Positions 25,709 to 34,044 of a stretch of DNA of 64,000 nt are shown one piece after another. Location of the stretch: the NCBI RefSeq assembly GCF_000724625.1, contig NZ_CP007139.1:1488001-1552000 (forward strand). The letters run 5' to 3'. The notes beneath the pieces were generated by a model, which did no database searches, had not been told where the DNA came from, and saw nothing but the letters and a program-made list of their open reading frames with translations. Numbering within the stretch: position 1 is the stretch's first letter; each line of letters opens with the position of its first letter. Origin of the DNA: Fimbriimonas ginsengisoli Gsoil 348 (lineage in GTDB: Bacteria > Armatimonadota > Fimbriimonadia > Fimbriimonadales > Fimbriimonadaceae). Position numbers and translations under genes: made by a program.

Positions 25709-26338
25709 ATGGACGAGGGACATATCGGCGTCGACGAATCCGGCAAGGGAGACTTTTTCGGCCCCCTCGTGGTCGCCGCCTGCTTCGTCGGCCCCGAACA
25801 CCTGGCCGAACTGGACGGCGTTAAAGACTCGAAGAAGCTCACCGACAAACAGTCGATCGGCCTCGCCATACGGATTAAGGCCGTCTGCCCCCATTCGATC
25901 ATCGCCATCGGTCCCGCCAAGTACAACGAGCTGTACGCGAAATTCAAGAACCTCAACTCGCTGCTCGCATGGGGCCACGCCCGGGCGATCGAAAACGTCC
26001 TCGAGCTCCAGCCCAGCAAGATGGTGATCTCCGACCAGTTCGCCGCCGGCGGCGCGGCGGTCAAACGCGCCCTCTACGAAAAAGGAAAGGAGATCGAATT
26101 CCGCTCGATGGTTCGTGCCGAGGCCGACATCGCCGTCGCCGCCGCCTCCATCCTCGCCCGGGCCGAGTTCCTGCGCCGCCTCCAGAGGCTGGGAGAAGAG
26201 TTCGGCGTCCCGCTCCCCAAAGGAGCGACCAACGTCATTCCGACCGGACGCGTCTTCGTTGCCAAGCACGGCCGCGAGGCGCTGGGCAACGTCGCCAAAC
26301 TCCATTTCAAAACCACTCAGCAAGTTCTGGCTGGGTAG
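25709..26338 (+). CDS. rnhC: RNase HIII-like ribonuclease H without the N-terminal TBP-like domain
   Basis: 209 residues from ATG 25709 (CCTCCTC upstream; no strong SD). The catalytic start is DESGKGDFFGPL (D9 E10), where the G-K-G-D form marks RNase HIII rather than HII. The remaining acidic residues are in DSKKLTD, ISDQFA and RAEADIAVAAASILAR. Normal RNase HIII is about 300 aa with an N-terminal substrate-binding domain of ~80-90 aa; here that domain is absent and the upstream frame (25532-25708) lies over repeat sequence. It removes RNA from RNA-DNA hybrids. tRNA-Gly follows 12 bp downstream. Confidence 0.85.
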   Translation: MDEGHIGVDESGKGDFFGPLVVAACFVGPEHLAELDGVKDSKKLTDKQSIGLAIRIKAVCPHSIIAIGPAKYNELYAKFKNLNSLLAWGHARAIENVLELQPSKMVISDQFAAGGAAVKRALYEKGKEIEFRSMVRAEADIAVAAASILARAEFLRRLQRLGEEFGVPLPKGATNVIPTGRVFVAKHGREALGNVAKLHFKTTQQVLAG

Positions 26339-26350
26339 AATTAACGAAAC

Positions 26351-26424
26351 GCGGGCGTAGCTTAGTGGTAAAGTTCCAGCCTTCCAAGCTGGCCATGCGG
26401 GTTCGATTCCCGCCGCCCGCTCCA
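26351..26424 (+). tRNA. tRNA-Gly (anticodon TCC)
   Basis: Begins GCGGGCGTAGCTTAGTGGT. Anticodon loop CTTCCAA gives TCC, T-loop GGTTCGATTCC, 7-bp acceptor stem closed by CGCCCGC, encoded CCA. Confidence 0.95.
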
Positions 26425-26472
26425 CTTATTCCCGATCTCGGGCAAGCAGTGGTAGAATCGAAACAGCCCCGA

Positions 26473-26547
26473 GCGGGCGTAACTCAGTGGTAGAGTTCTT
26501 GCTTCCCAAGCAAGCTGTCGCGCGTTCGAATCGCGTCGCCCGCTCCA
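26473..26547 (+). tRNA. tRNA-Gly (anticodon CCC)
   Basis: Begins GCGGGCGTAACTCAGTGGT. Anticodon loop TTCCCAA gives CCC. The acceptor stem matches the previous tRNA-Gly, and CCA is encoded. It forms the left edge of the decayed island at 26.55-28.65 kb, a common integration position. Confidence 0.95.
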
Positions 26548-26709
26548 AATTTTGACTCACAAAGCCTCAACCAGAACGGTTGCTTTGCTCTGCTTCAGGG
26601 GTAAGTGAGGGTGTTTTAGGTTCAAATTACGCCTAAAACTATGGTAACCGAGGCAGTCTAAAACCGAGTGCGCTTGGTTCAAGCCGCTCTCAAAAGCCCT
26701 CAAACTCTG

Positions 26710-26844
26710 CTACCTCCGCAGTTGTGCCGAGCCAACGAACGGGTCAAGGACGGTGCCACCTTTGGCGGATGCGAGACACACCAAATGGCGCATGAGCGTG
26801 TGATGATCTGCACGAGCGGGTTTGTACGGGTGGGTGACGCGGTT
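26710..26844 (-). pseudogene. Scrap of a DNA methyltransferase
   Basis: A minus-strand frame reads NRVTHPYKPARADHHTLMRH and then LVCLASAKGGTVLDPFVGSA before a stop at 26710. It corresponds to the C-terminal H-P-x-x-K-P and D-P-F-x-G-S-G (motif I) region of beta-class adenine/cytosine DNA methyltransferases. The catalytic remainder is missing on both sides, so this is a remnant. Confidence 0.6.
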
Positions 26845-26863
26845 GGAAGAGTTTAATAGGACG

Positions 26864-27643
26864 ATGACCACTGAAGGCATTTGCGGGATTTGCGGTAGGA
26901 AGCGCCCCCTATCGTTTGAACATTTGCCGCCGCAATCGGCATTCAACAAGCAAACGGCTCGAATCGAGACCTTTGAAGAGGCGATGCAACATCATCCACT
27001 TGACCCAACGGGTGGCAAGATCAAGCAGGGCGGAGTTGGGCTTCACACGCTGTGTACCGACTGCAATAGCAAGACAGGCGCTCTGTACGTGAACGAATAC
27101 ACCTCATGGGCGAATCAGGCAGCGCAGTTACTTGGCCTCGATGATTCGCCAAAAGAACCGCAGGTCTTTAAGGGCTACCCTGGTCGATTCCTTAAGCAGG
27201 TCGTGACGCTCTTTATGTCGGTGGACCATCCAAGGCTGATTCAGAGGCACCCAGACTTTTACCACTACCTCATGCTAAAGAACCGTACGCGGTTGCCGAG
27301 GGGCATAAGGATTTACGCATACCTTAACCCTTCGACTAAGGGGCGAACAAGTAACAACCAAGCGATTACGAATATTGAGACGCATAAGCACTTCTTCTTC
27401 TTGGAGTTCGCGTTCTTCCCATTCGGATTCGTCCTTACTGAGAAGTCACCACCCCCAGACGATAGGCTCGTTGATATTACGGAGTTGGCACGCTACAGCT
27501 ATGACGACTATGCCGAACTTCCTCTATTCTTGCCTTCATTCCCTGTGATCTCCCAATTTGCGGGTATCTATCATCCTATGGACGAGGTGCGCAACATTCG
27601 GAAACCTGTCCAGGATGGTGACGAAGATAGTGGACCCGCCTAG
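26864..27643 (+). CDS. HNH-type nuclease-like zinc protein
   Basis: 259 residues from ATG 26864. The N-terminus has CGICGRKRPLSFEHLPPQSA with a second pair in LCTDCNSKTGALYVNEY. This is a C-x2-C ... EH ... C-x2-C-N pattern, typical of HNH/zinc-ribbon endonucleases found in defence and mobile elements. The rest (about residues 80-259) is an uncharacterised domain (FLKQVVTLFMSVDHPRLIQR ... ). Base composition is lower in GC than the chromosome, and its neighbours are a methyltransferase scrap and a broken integrase, so it was probably acquired. Activity is inferred only from the motif. Confidence 0.65.
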   Translation: MTTEGICGICGRKRPLSFEHLPPQSAFNKQTARIETFEEAMQHHPLDPTGGKIKQGGVGLHTLCTDCNSKTGALYVNEYTSWANQAAQLLGLDDSPKEPQVFKGYPGRFLKQVVTLFMSVDHPRLIQRHPDFYHYLMLKNRTRLPRGIRIYAYLNPSTKGRTSNNQAITNIETHKHFFFLEFAFFPFGFVLTEKSPPPDDRLVDITELARYSYDDYAELPLFLPSFPVISQFAGIYHPMDEVRNIRKPVQDGDEDSGPA

Positions 27644-27749
27644 TCTTCGTCTTGGAAGTCCTTAGCTCACGGCCACGATTCCCGATCGAGGCGCAAGGAT
27701 AACTCCTAACGCTAACTGCTTCGCTAAGCCTGTTCTTTACCGCTCTTTT

Positions 27750-28034
27750 CTAATCGTCAGGCGCACGGGCTTGATTGGTGACGCTCTTGTGAGAGGTGGA
27801 CGTGTTGGGAGGTTTGGTTGGGCGGTCGTAATCCCTACGAACCAGAGGCACCACCTGGCTGGCGGCAATCGCAAGCATGAGAATCACGGCACCGACAGTC
27901 TTAAGGGTGCTGTTGCGAGTCCGCGAACGCACGACGGCCTTTTGAAGGTCGTGCGGCAGGTTCAGTATTGTTTTGTCGTCGAGGCCGTCCCGAGAGGCGG
28001 CATTTACTGCTGAAGTGAAGAGGGCAGGGTCCAT
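27750..28034 (-). CDS. Small single-pass membrane protein of unknown function
   Basis: 94 residues with AGGA 8 nt before ATG. A soluble N-terminal helix (AVNAASRDGLDDKTILNLPH) leads to one transmembrane helix (LKTVGAVILMLAIAASQVVPL) and a polar tail. No family recognised. It lies within the decayed island. A short convincing ribosome site and the membrane segment are the only support. Confidence 0.5.
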   Translation of the reverse strand: MDPALFTSAVNAASRDGLDDKTILNLPHDLQKAVVRSRTRNSTLKTVGAVILMLAIAASQVVPLVRRDYDRPTKPPNTSTSHKSVTNQARAPDD

Positions 28035-28258
28035 TTGAGGGTCCTAACCCGCGCCATTCTAGGGCTCTATCCTGGCTTGGGTATGGGGGTTCGTGTGTGT
28101 GTGTGTCGAGTCTTCATTGTCGTTTTCCATTCGGGCAGTTCTTGCCCGCTCATATAGTATACGTCTGTCGTGTAGCCTTCGTGCTCTCTCTTGCACTTGC
28201 AACCGCTATCTTCCCGCAAAAGTTGCATCTGGGGCTTGCTCACCCCTCACGTGATAGG
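28035..28258. other. Intergenic stretch within the island, no feature seen
   Basis: Short plus-strand ORFs here have poor codon statistics and no recognisable motif. A GTGTGTGTGTG dinucleotide run is present at about 28095. Confidence 0.6.
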
Positions 28259-28645
28259 TCATGTTTTTGGGATATGGGGCACCAGCAAAGCCCTCGGCTG
28301 TCGGCTCGTGAGTGCTGCCTGAGACATGATTAAGCCCCTCAGGGACGATGCTGAGGGGCCTACAGTGGCATTGCCGAGAACTGCCGCCGTCACCATTGAA
28401 TCATCAGCGTTGGTGTAGAAGCTCAGCAACGTCTCAACCTCCTCGTGACCACTGATCTTGATTAGGATTGTTGGGCCACAAGCTCAACTTTGGCACCCTC
28501 GGCAATAAGCCCCGGTGCATTTGATGAGACATGTTCGTCTCAGGTCATGGAAGGTCGGACGAGAGGCAAGGCGCCTGCGCGCAACCCGATTACTCAACTC
28601 AGCCTCGTCCATTGGCACCTTAGATCCGGAGAGGAGATATCGGCA
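28259..28645 (-). pseudogene. Frameshifted tyrosine recombinase (integrase) C-terminus
   Basis: Three minus-strand frames join into an integrase tail: RRRLASRPTFHDLRRTCLIK (28484-28645, HxLR motif), then GLIAEGAKVELVAQQS, then LIKISGHEEVETLLSFYTNA (H of SGH, catalytic Tyr in FYTN) running to a stop at 28259. Two frameshifts and stops separate the parts, and the N-terminal half is not visible. The order HxLR...GH...Y matches the lambda-integrase catalytic set. It marks the right end of the decayed island that begins after tRNA-Gly(CCC). Confidence 0.75.
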
Positions 28646-28719
28646 CTAGGTCAAAAGACTAAGTCACACCCGATTCATTGATGCATTGGACCCATTCGTA
28701 GTAAAAATTGCGTACGCGA

Positions 28720-28995
28720 ATGGATTACCGTATCCCCCCGTTCGAGATGGATCGTCTTGTCCGAGTCGTTCGGCGGGAGGATATGGGGGATGACCGGATC
28801 GCGGCCAGCTTAGCCCGAGTGGATGGACTGCCGGAGCCGGAGCCGAGCAACCTTATCACCGGACCGGACTGCTCGCACCGCCCTCTCATCATGCAGGACG
28901 GGACTCTCTTCAACAGTCGCGGCATCCACGCCCTTCCGCAAGGCATTTGGCCGGCCCGGCGCGTCGAGGGAGTCTGGGTCGCGAAGATTCAGTAG
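28720..28995 (+). CDS. Hypothetical 91-aa protein
   Basis: ATG 28720 (MDYRIPPFEMDRLVRVVRRE). No clear ribosome site and no family. It keeps GC-rich third positions typical of native genes, unlike the island just before it, and it lies at the point where the chromosome-like composition resumes. Could be an island-boundary gene or spurious. Confidence 0.35.
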   Translation: MDYRIPPFEMDRLVRVVRREDMGDDRIAASLARVDGLPEPEPSNLITGPDCSHRPLIMQDGTLFNSRGIHALPQGIWPARRVEGVWVAKIQ

Positions 28996-28997
28996 CC

Positions 28998-29876
28998 CTA
29001 CTGCTTCACGCTTCCCGACCTGGGAAGCCGTCTCAGCGAACGAACCACCCTCCGCTCCACGCCGTGCGACGGAACGGAGAGGATCGTCCCCCGGGCGCCA
29101 CCCCGCGTCCACCCCGAATAGCGGCCGAAAATCGGCGCGAGCAACTCATCCTTCCCTTCGGCGAGATAGAAGCTCCCATTGAGGGTCCCCCAGTTTCCGT
29201 CTCCCGTCCCATCGGTGACCGGCGTCAGGTCGGACGGCGACGTGCCCACCCATAGCCGATACAGCGCGAGCTTCGGTTTCTCCCGCTCCTTCCCGCTCCA
29301 ATTCTCCAGAAAGGCGTTTAACATCCCACCAAAGGTGGTTACCGACTCGTGCCCGTCGTTCGGATTCGAGATCGTCGCCTCGTGCACCCATCTTCTGAGC
29401 CGGTCGTCCTCGAAGTAGAGCCGAGTGAGCGTGTTCTCCTTGGTGGCGTCCTGCTCCTTGGTCACATAGAACCGATACGTTTTGCCCCGTTTCCAGTCGT
29501 AATCGAGGTGGGTATGCGCGCCCGTCCCTTCCCCGCCGAACCGGCTGAAGACCGTCCGCCCTTCCGCCTCGGTAACTCGCGGGTGAAGCTTCTCGTTCGT
29601 ATCCCAAATCGAGAAGATCATGTTATGGCGGCCGCCGCCCGGGTCCTGAATCCCGGTGTACCCGCCCGCGGGATTACCCGGCCACCAGTTGCAGCCGCAG
29701 TAATAGATCGTGTCCCCCGTCTCCAGAACCTCGATCTCACCGTAAAGCGCGGTGATTTTCGCCCCACCCGGCTTCGGCTTCCAAATGAGATGCTGGGCTT
29801 GCGCTACCGGAAGTAAGGCAAGTCCCAGCATGAGGGCCAGGGCGGAGCGAACGGAAGGCATAAAAGAGGATAGCAT
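28998..29876 (-). CDS. Exported DUF3472-like protein
   Basis: 292 residues from ATG 29876 (AGGA 9 nt upstream; ATG 29861 is an alternative). Signal peptide SALALMLGLALLPVAQA. The body has WPGNPAGGYTGIQDPGGGRH and IFSIWDTNEK, the tryptophan-rich opening pattern of DUF3472. Later there is GGEGTGAHTHLDYDW and a beta-rich C-terminal half (GNWGTLNGSFYLAEGK). Function unknown; many members are carbohydrate-associated exported proteins. It lies 60 bp downstream of the sortilin-like gene, with a TCGGCA-AGGG-CGCCGA hairpin between them. Confidence 0.75.
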   Translation of the reverse strand: MLSSFMPSVRSALALMLGLALLPVAQAQHLIWKPKPGGAKITALYGEIEVLETGDTIYYCGCNWWPGNPAGGYTGIQDPGGGRHNMIFSIWDTNEKLHPRVTEAEGRTVFSRFGGEGTGAHTHLDYDWKRGKTYRFYVTKEQDATKENTLTRLYFEDDRLRRWVHEATISNPNDGHESVTTFGGMLNAFLENWSGKEREKPKLALYRLWVGTSPSDLTPVTDGTGDGNWGTLNGSFYLAEGKDELLAPIFGRYSGWTRGGARGTILSVPSHGVERRVVRSLRRLPRSGSVKQ

Positions 29877-29936
29877 TGCCTCAAATCCTGCGCTTTCAGT
29901 GCGCCGGATCATCGGCAAGGGCGCCGACGCTACGAC

Positions 29937-32894
29937 CTACTCTCTAACCTTCCAGGCTTGACTCACCGTTTTATCCCCGACTTGCAGCTCGAGCGTGTAC
30001 TCGCCAGCCGCAATGTAGGTCGGCCGGGTACTCGCCAGAGGATCGGCCAAAACGTCCTGAACCGTCTTGACCTCCTTTCTTGGCGCGGCCGGATTCCCCG
30101 GAGAGATTTGCAGGTCGATCTCGCCGAAGTTATATCCCCGCAAGGCGTCGAAGCTCTTCTCCTTCACTAGCTTGCCGGCCTTGTCCTTGATGCGAATAAA
30201 TGCCTTGCCCGGCTCCTTCGTGTAGAAATTCACCTTGACCGTCGGCGGCTTCGGCGGCTCCGTGTTCCATCGCTCGCGCCGGTCGTAGCCCCAGGTGGAA
30301 AGGCGGATCGCGTTATCCACTTCGAACAGCGTCAGATCCTTCTTGCGAAGCTCCGGCGTCAGATCCCAAACCAGCTTCAGCGGCAGCGCCCAGACGCTCC
30401 GCGCATGGGTCGCGATCACCATTTCGTTCTCGCGCGGCTGGATCGCGATGTCGTGAACCGGCGTGTGCGGCAGTCCGCCCTGCAGTGCTTCCCAAACCAC
30501 GCCTCCGTCGTAGGAAACGTACACGCCCATGTCGGTCCCCACGTACAGCAGATCCTTGCGGCCCGGATCTTCCCGAATTACGTTGATCGGCTCCGCGGGC
30601 AAATTGCCGACGATCGACCTCCACGTTCTTCCGCGATCCGTCGACTTCCAAAGGTACGGCGAGAAGTCGTCCTCGCGATACCCGTTCTGTGACACGTAAA
30701 CCGTGTTCGCGTCGTACTTCGACGCCACTACGCGCGACACCCACTTATCGTGCTGCGGCGTCGGAATCGCCTTCCAGGTCGCCCCGCCGTCCGCCGTCAT
30801 CTGCACGTTCCCGTCGTCGCATCCCACGTAGATCAGGCCGAACTGGAACGGGCTCTCGCTGATATCCTTGATCGTCGAATACGGCACGTCGCCGTTCGGC
30901 TTGTTCTTGGTGAGATCGGGCGAGATCGGAGTGTAGTTGCGCCCCTGGTTGAACGATCGGTACAGCCGCTGGGCGCCGCAATACACGATGTCCGGATGGT
31001 GCGTCGAGATGAAAATCGGCGAGATCCAGTTGAAGCGCGCATCCGGGTCCCCCTTGGGCGGCGCCGGGCGCGCCCGCCACCGTTCGTTCGTTGCCTGGTT
31101 GATCGCCGAGTGCTCCCCGAACTGATACGCCACGTAAACGACGTCCCCGTCGTTGCGTGGGTCCACCGCGACCGCGCTACCGTCGCCGCCGAAGATCGAT
31201 TTCCACTGGTTCGGATCGCTCTGCCCCGGTACGTAGCTGCTCGGCCCACGCATCGTGCCGTTGTCTTGGAGGCCGATGTAAACGTTGTAAGGCCGCTTGT
31301 TGTCGACGGCGATCGTCGTCGCCTGCCCGACACCGAGGTTGTTGATCGGCTTCACGGTCTTTCCGCTGTCGTAGCTCAGGTACAACCCGCCATCGTTCCC
31401 CGCCCAGACCTTGCTGGTGTCGCGAGGGTCGAACCACGCCGCATGAAAGTCGACGTGGGCCTTCCGGAAGACATACTCCCAGGTCTTGCCGGCGTCCACC
31501 GAGCGAAGCAATGGAAGCCCGGTAACGAACACCTCGTCCGCATTGGTCGGATTAACAAAAACCCGATCGTAGTAGTAGCCGCCGATGGTGCCGAAGTTTC
31601 CGGTCATCGCCTTGCTCCAGGTTTTTCCCCCGTCGTCGCTTCGATACAGTTCCTCGCCGGTCGTGCCCGGGTCGAAGGTCGCCGGATATTTATCCTTCAG
31701 CCGATCCTTGAGCTGCTGAAAAGTCGACTTCTTCTCCTTGATATCCTTGATCACGTCTTCGGCTTTAACCTCGCCGTTCGTGGCTTGCCGAAGGAAGGCG
31801 TTTAGGATCGAAGGGTCCAACTGAACGATCAGGTCGTCGTTCAAGTTCAAGAATCGCCGAGCCGTGAGCCGTCCCGATGGAACGCGCTCGTCCATCCCCT
31901 CCCAGTCACGCGGGTCGACCGCTTGGTTGTCTACGAACGCATACATCCGGCTCGGGTTGCTGGGCGCCTGGGCCAGCGCGATTCGCCCCGCTGCGTCCCC
32001 CGAAGGCAAGGTGGTGATTTTCGACCAGATCTTCCCTCCGTTGATGCTGCGGAAGACACCGCTCCCCGGCCCGCTTTCCCGGAAGTTCCAAGCGCGGCGG
32101 TCGCGATCGTACATCGCCGCGGTCAGAATCTCTGGGTTGCGGGGGTCCATGACGATGTCCGTACCGCCGGTGTACTCGTCGACCTTGAGGATCTGCTCCC
32201 AGGTCTTACCCCCGTCCGTGGTCTTATAGATCCCGCGCTCCGGGTTCTGGCTGTATAGGTGACCCATTGCCGCCACGTACACCACGTTTTCGTTCTTGGG
32301 ATTGATGATCACCTGGCTGATGTGGTGACTCTCTGGGAGCCCCATGTTCGTCCAGGTCTTACCGCCGTCCGTACTCTTGAAGATGCCGGTGCCGGAGTAG
32401 CTCGTGCGCTGGTTATTCGCCTCGCCGCTCCCCACCCAGATCGTCTTTCCATCGTGGCTAAGCGCGAAGGAGCCAATGCCGAAGGCGCTTTGGCCATCGA
32501 AAAGGCTCGTCCAAGTCGTCCCGTCGTCAACGGTTTTCCAAAGCCCGCCGGTGGCGTAAGCCACGAAAAGCTGCCTCGGATCGTCCTTCGGGGACTTGAT
32601 ATCGAGCACGCGTCCGCCCTGAACCTCCGGGCCGATGTTGTGCCAATTGAGCCCTCCGAATGGACTCTGCGCCTCTAGATCGAGCCGCTGCTGATAGGCG
32701 CGCATCCGCTCCGCCGCTGGCATCCCTTTCACCGGGTACGGGTGGAACTTCTGCCGCTCTTGAGCTTTGGTGAGCCGCTGGTTGCCCTCCTGTCCCGCCG
32801 CCTCATCCGGATCGGCCTGAGCAAACGCCCGAGTGGTGAAAGAAACGAGACAAACGACGGCAAGCGCCGACACAATCAATGGCCTACGATACAT
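29937..32894 (-). CDS. Large exported sortilin/VPS10-like beta-propeller protein
   Basis: 985 residues from ATG 32894 with a signal peptide (PLIVSALAVVCLVSFTTRAFA). Numerous Asp-box blades are visible: TVDDGTTW, STDGGKTW, TTDGGKTW, RSDDGGKTW, SVDAGKTW, STDRGRTW. This is the arrangement of VPS10/sortilin-type propellers and of exported BNR glycosyl-hydrolase-like proteins. No catalytic sialidase residues are evident. The C-terminal ~130 residues form a separate beta-domain (KVNFYTKEPGKAFIRIKDK ...) resembling an immunoglobulin-like attachment. Probably periplasmic or outer-surface; role unknown. Confidence 0.85.
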   Translation of the reverse strand: MYRRPLIVSALAVVCLVSFTTRAFAQADPDEAAGQEGNQRLTKAQERQKFHPYPVKGMPAAERMRAYQQRLDLEAQSPFGGLNWHNIGPEVQGGRVLDIKSPKDDPRQLFVAYATGGLWKTVDDGTTWTSLFDGQSAFGIGSFALSHDGKTIWVGSGEANNQRTSYSGTGIFKSTDGGKTWTNMGLPESHHISQVIINPKNENVVYVAAMGHLYSQNPERGIYKTTDGGKTWEQILKVDEYTGGTDIVMDPRNPEILTAAMYDRDRRAWNFRESGPGSGVFRSINGGKIWSKITTLPSGDAAGRIALAQAPSNPSRMYAFVDNQAVDPRDWEGMDERVPSGRLTARRFLNLNDDLIVQLDPSILNAFLRQATNGEVKAEDVIKDIKEKKSTFQQLKDRLKDKYPATFDPGTTGEELYRSDDGGKTWSKAMTGNFGTIGGYYYDRVFVNPTNADEVFVTGLPLLRSVDAGKTWEYVFRKAHVDFHAAWFDPRDTSKVWAGNDGGLYLSYDSGKTVKPINNLGVGQATTIAVDNKRPYNVYIGLQDNGTMRGPSSYVPGQSDPNQWKSIFGGDGSAVAVDPRNDGDVVYVAYQFGEHSAINQATNERWRARPAPPKGDPDARFNWISPIFISTHHPDIVYCGAQRLYRSFNQGRNYTPISPDLTKNKPNGDVPYSTIKDISESPFQFGLIYVGCDDGNVQMTADGGATWKAIPTPQHDKWVSRVVASKYDANTVYVSQNGYREDDFSPYLWKSTDRGRTWRSIVGNLPAEPINVIREDPGRKDLLYVGTDMGVYVSYDGGVVWEALQGGLPHTPVHDIAIQPRENEMVIATHARSVWALPLKLVWDLTPELRKKDLTLFEVDNAIRLSTWGYDRRERWNTEPPKPPTVKVNFYTKEPGKAFIRIKDKAGKLVKEKSFDALRGYNFGEIDLQISPGNPAAPRKEVKTVQDVLADPLASTRPTYIAAGEYTLELQVGDKTVSQAWKVRE

Positions 32895-33365
32895 GTATGC
32901 CCCGATTCTAACGCGTATTGTGTGGAGAGTGGTTAGCGGTTGGCAGTTGGCAGCTCGGAAACCCGGGCCAACCCCGAAGGGGTGAAATCTGCCAGCCCAG
33001 AGCATGAGCCCTGGGTAACGGGACCGATTAGTTTTCAAGCCCTGAAAGAGGGTGGGGCACTGTGATGTACAGCTCTTAGGGACCCCAAGAGAATCGAAGC
33101 CCCGACCGACCCAAATCGCCTAAGGGGCGGCCCTATCCCTCTCCGCTCGCGAGAGGGGTCGGTGAACCTGAGGAACGAAGGTGAACCGGGGGAGAGGGAC
33201 TCCCGTCCATCAACGCCAACAGTCTATTCCTAATATCCTTAGGTGCTCAACAACACCCTGAACACGTTGACCCATCCTCTTGCAGGCTCGGTTGCTACAT
33301 CTCCTCCTCACCTGGGTCGACGAAGGAGACTCCCTGCAAATACGAAGATGCCCCTCTAAAACCCT
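32895..33365. other. 470-bp intergenic region, no gene seen
   Basis: Contains a TCTCCGCTCGCGAGAGGGG hairpin-type repeat near 33140-33158 and the shared GGGGGAGAGGGA motif near 33190. No open frame here has coding character. Separates the sortilin-like gene from the nucleotidyltransferase pair. Confidence 0.6.
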
Positions 33366-33866
33366 TCACCCCTCAAATCCCTCGTCCCGCAACCGCTTCA
33401 ACGCCATAAGCTCCATGACGTGCAAGCGGTCCTTCTCGCGTTCGCTTGAGGACTTCAAGGCAATCAGGTCGTCTAGACTCGCCAGCCGAACCGGATACCC
33501 CGCAACCGTAACCACCTCGGACCGCTCCCACAGCCCGTCGAAGTTATCGACGCCCGGAAGCTGAACCACCAGATCGAGACGGCCGGCGTCCGTTTGAAAG
33601 AGCGACCACGGCCCCCGGATACATTTTTCGTCCCATACCCACGCCGCCCCCGGCGCCAGCCGCACCGGACGCGGATTCAGCGGCGCCAAAGCCTCCACCA
33701 CCCGGCGACGATTTTCGGAATCGAACGAGATGGCAAGGTCGGTGTCGCCGGTGATGATGGCGCCACCGTGCAAGATCACGGCCATACCGCCGATAAGGAC
33801 ACATTTGAGCTCGGCTGCCGAAAGCGCCTTAAGCAGAGCGGGCAGATCGGGCGGTTCGCGTAGCAT
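33366..33866 (-). CDS. Nucleotidyltransferase (DUF6036/AbiEii-like), partner of a small upstream gene
   Basis: 166 residues. The nucleotidyltransferase signature is VLIGGMAVILHGG (G26-G27), then GDTDLAISFD with D41/D43. The third acid is probable in GRLDLVVQLPGV. A small helical C-terminus (LDDLIALKSSSEREKDRLHV) is characteristic of DUF6036/AbiEii-type proteins, which often act as toxins or antitoxins. Its start overlaps the preceding gene by 38 bp, so they are translationally coupled. Confidence 0.75.
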   Translation of the reverse strand: MLREPPDLPALLKALSAAELKCVLIGGMAVILHGGAIITGDTDLAISFDSENRRRVVEALAPLNPRPVRLAPGAAWVWDEKCIRGPWSLFQTDAGRLDLVVQLPGVDNFDGLWERSEVVTVAGYPVRLASLDDLIALKSSSEREKDRLHVMELMALKRLRDEGFEG

Positions 33867-34029
33867 TCTGAAGTTGAATCACCCACTCCGCCAGCGATCG
33901 GTGCTTGGCCACCCGCTCGTCGAGCGACAGCTCGAGATTCGATCGCAACAACTCCAGATCGATACCATTCTCGTCTTGCACGTCACGGTATTCGTAGCCA
34001 TCCCACGCCAGGAAGGGTTTGTGCGCCAT
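33829..34029 (-). CDS. Small partner of the nucleotidyltransferase (possible TA component)
   Basis: 66 residues, ribosome site GGAGCTGACAC before ATG 34029. Sequence DVQDENGIDLELLRSNLELS followed by LDERVAKHRSLAEWVIQL is a short helical protein of a type commonly seen just upstream of nucleotidyltransferase genes (S-x-x-ERV-x-x-H). Two-gene organisation with a 38-bp overlap suggests one functional unit. The toxin/antitoxin assignment is an inference. Confidence 0.65.
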   Translation of the reverse strand: MAHKPFLAWDGYEYRDVQDENGIDLELLRSNLELSLDERVAKHRSLAEWVIQLQNATRTARSARSA

Positions 34030-34044
34030 GTGTCAGCTCCTATA

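Noticed and set aside
26710-26949. Intact DNA methyltransferase
   Set aside because: Only a ~45-residue scrap with a P-F-x-G-S motif is present; the rest of the family domain is missing.
28097-28333. 78-codon plus-strand frame
   Set aside because: No ribosome site, and it overlaps the integrase remnant on the other strand.
28490-28681. 63-codon plus-strand frame
   Set aside because: Antisense to the recognisable integrase pieces.
33115-33200. CRISPR-like repeats
   Set aside because: The repeats are single hairpin-type GC-rich elements with no regular spacers; no CRISPR array or cas gene was seen in the window.
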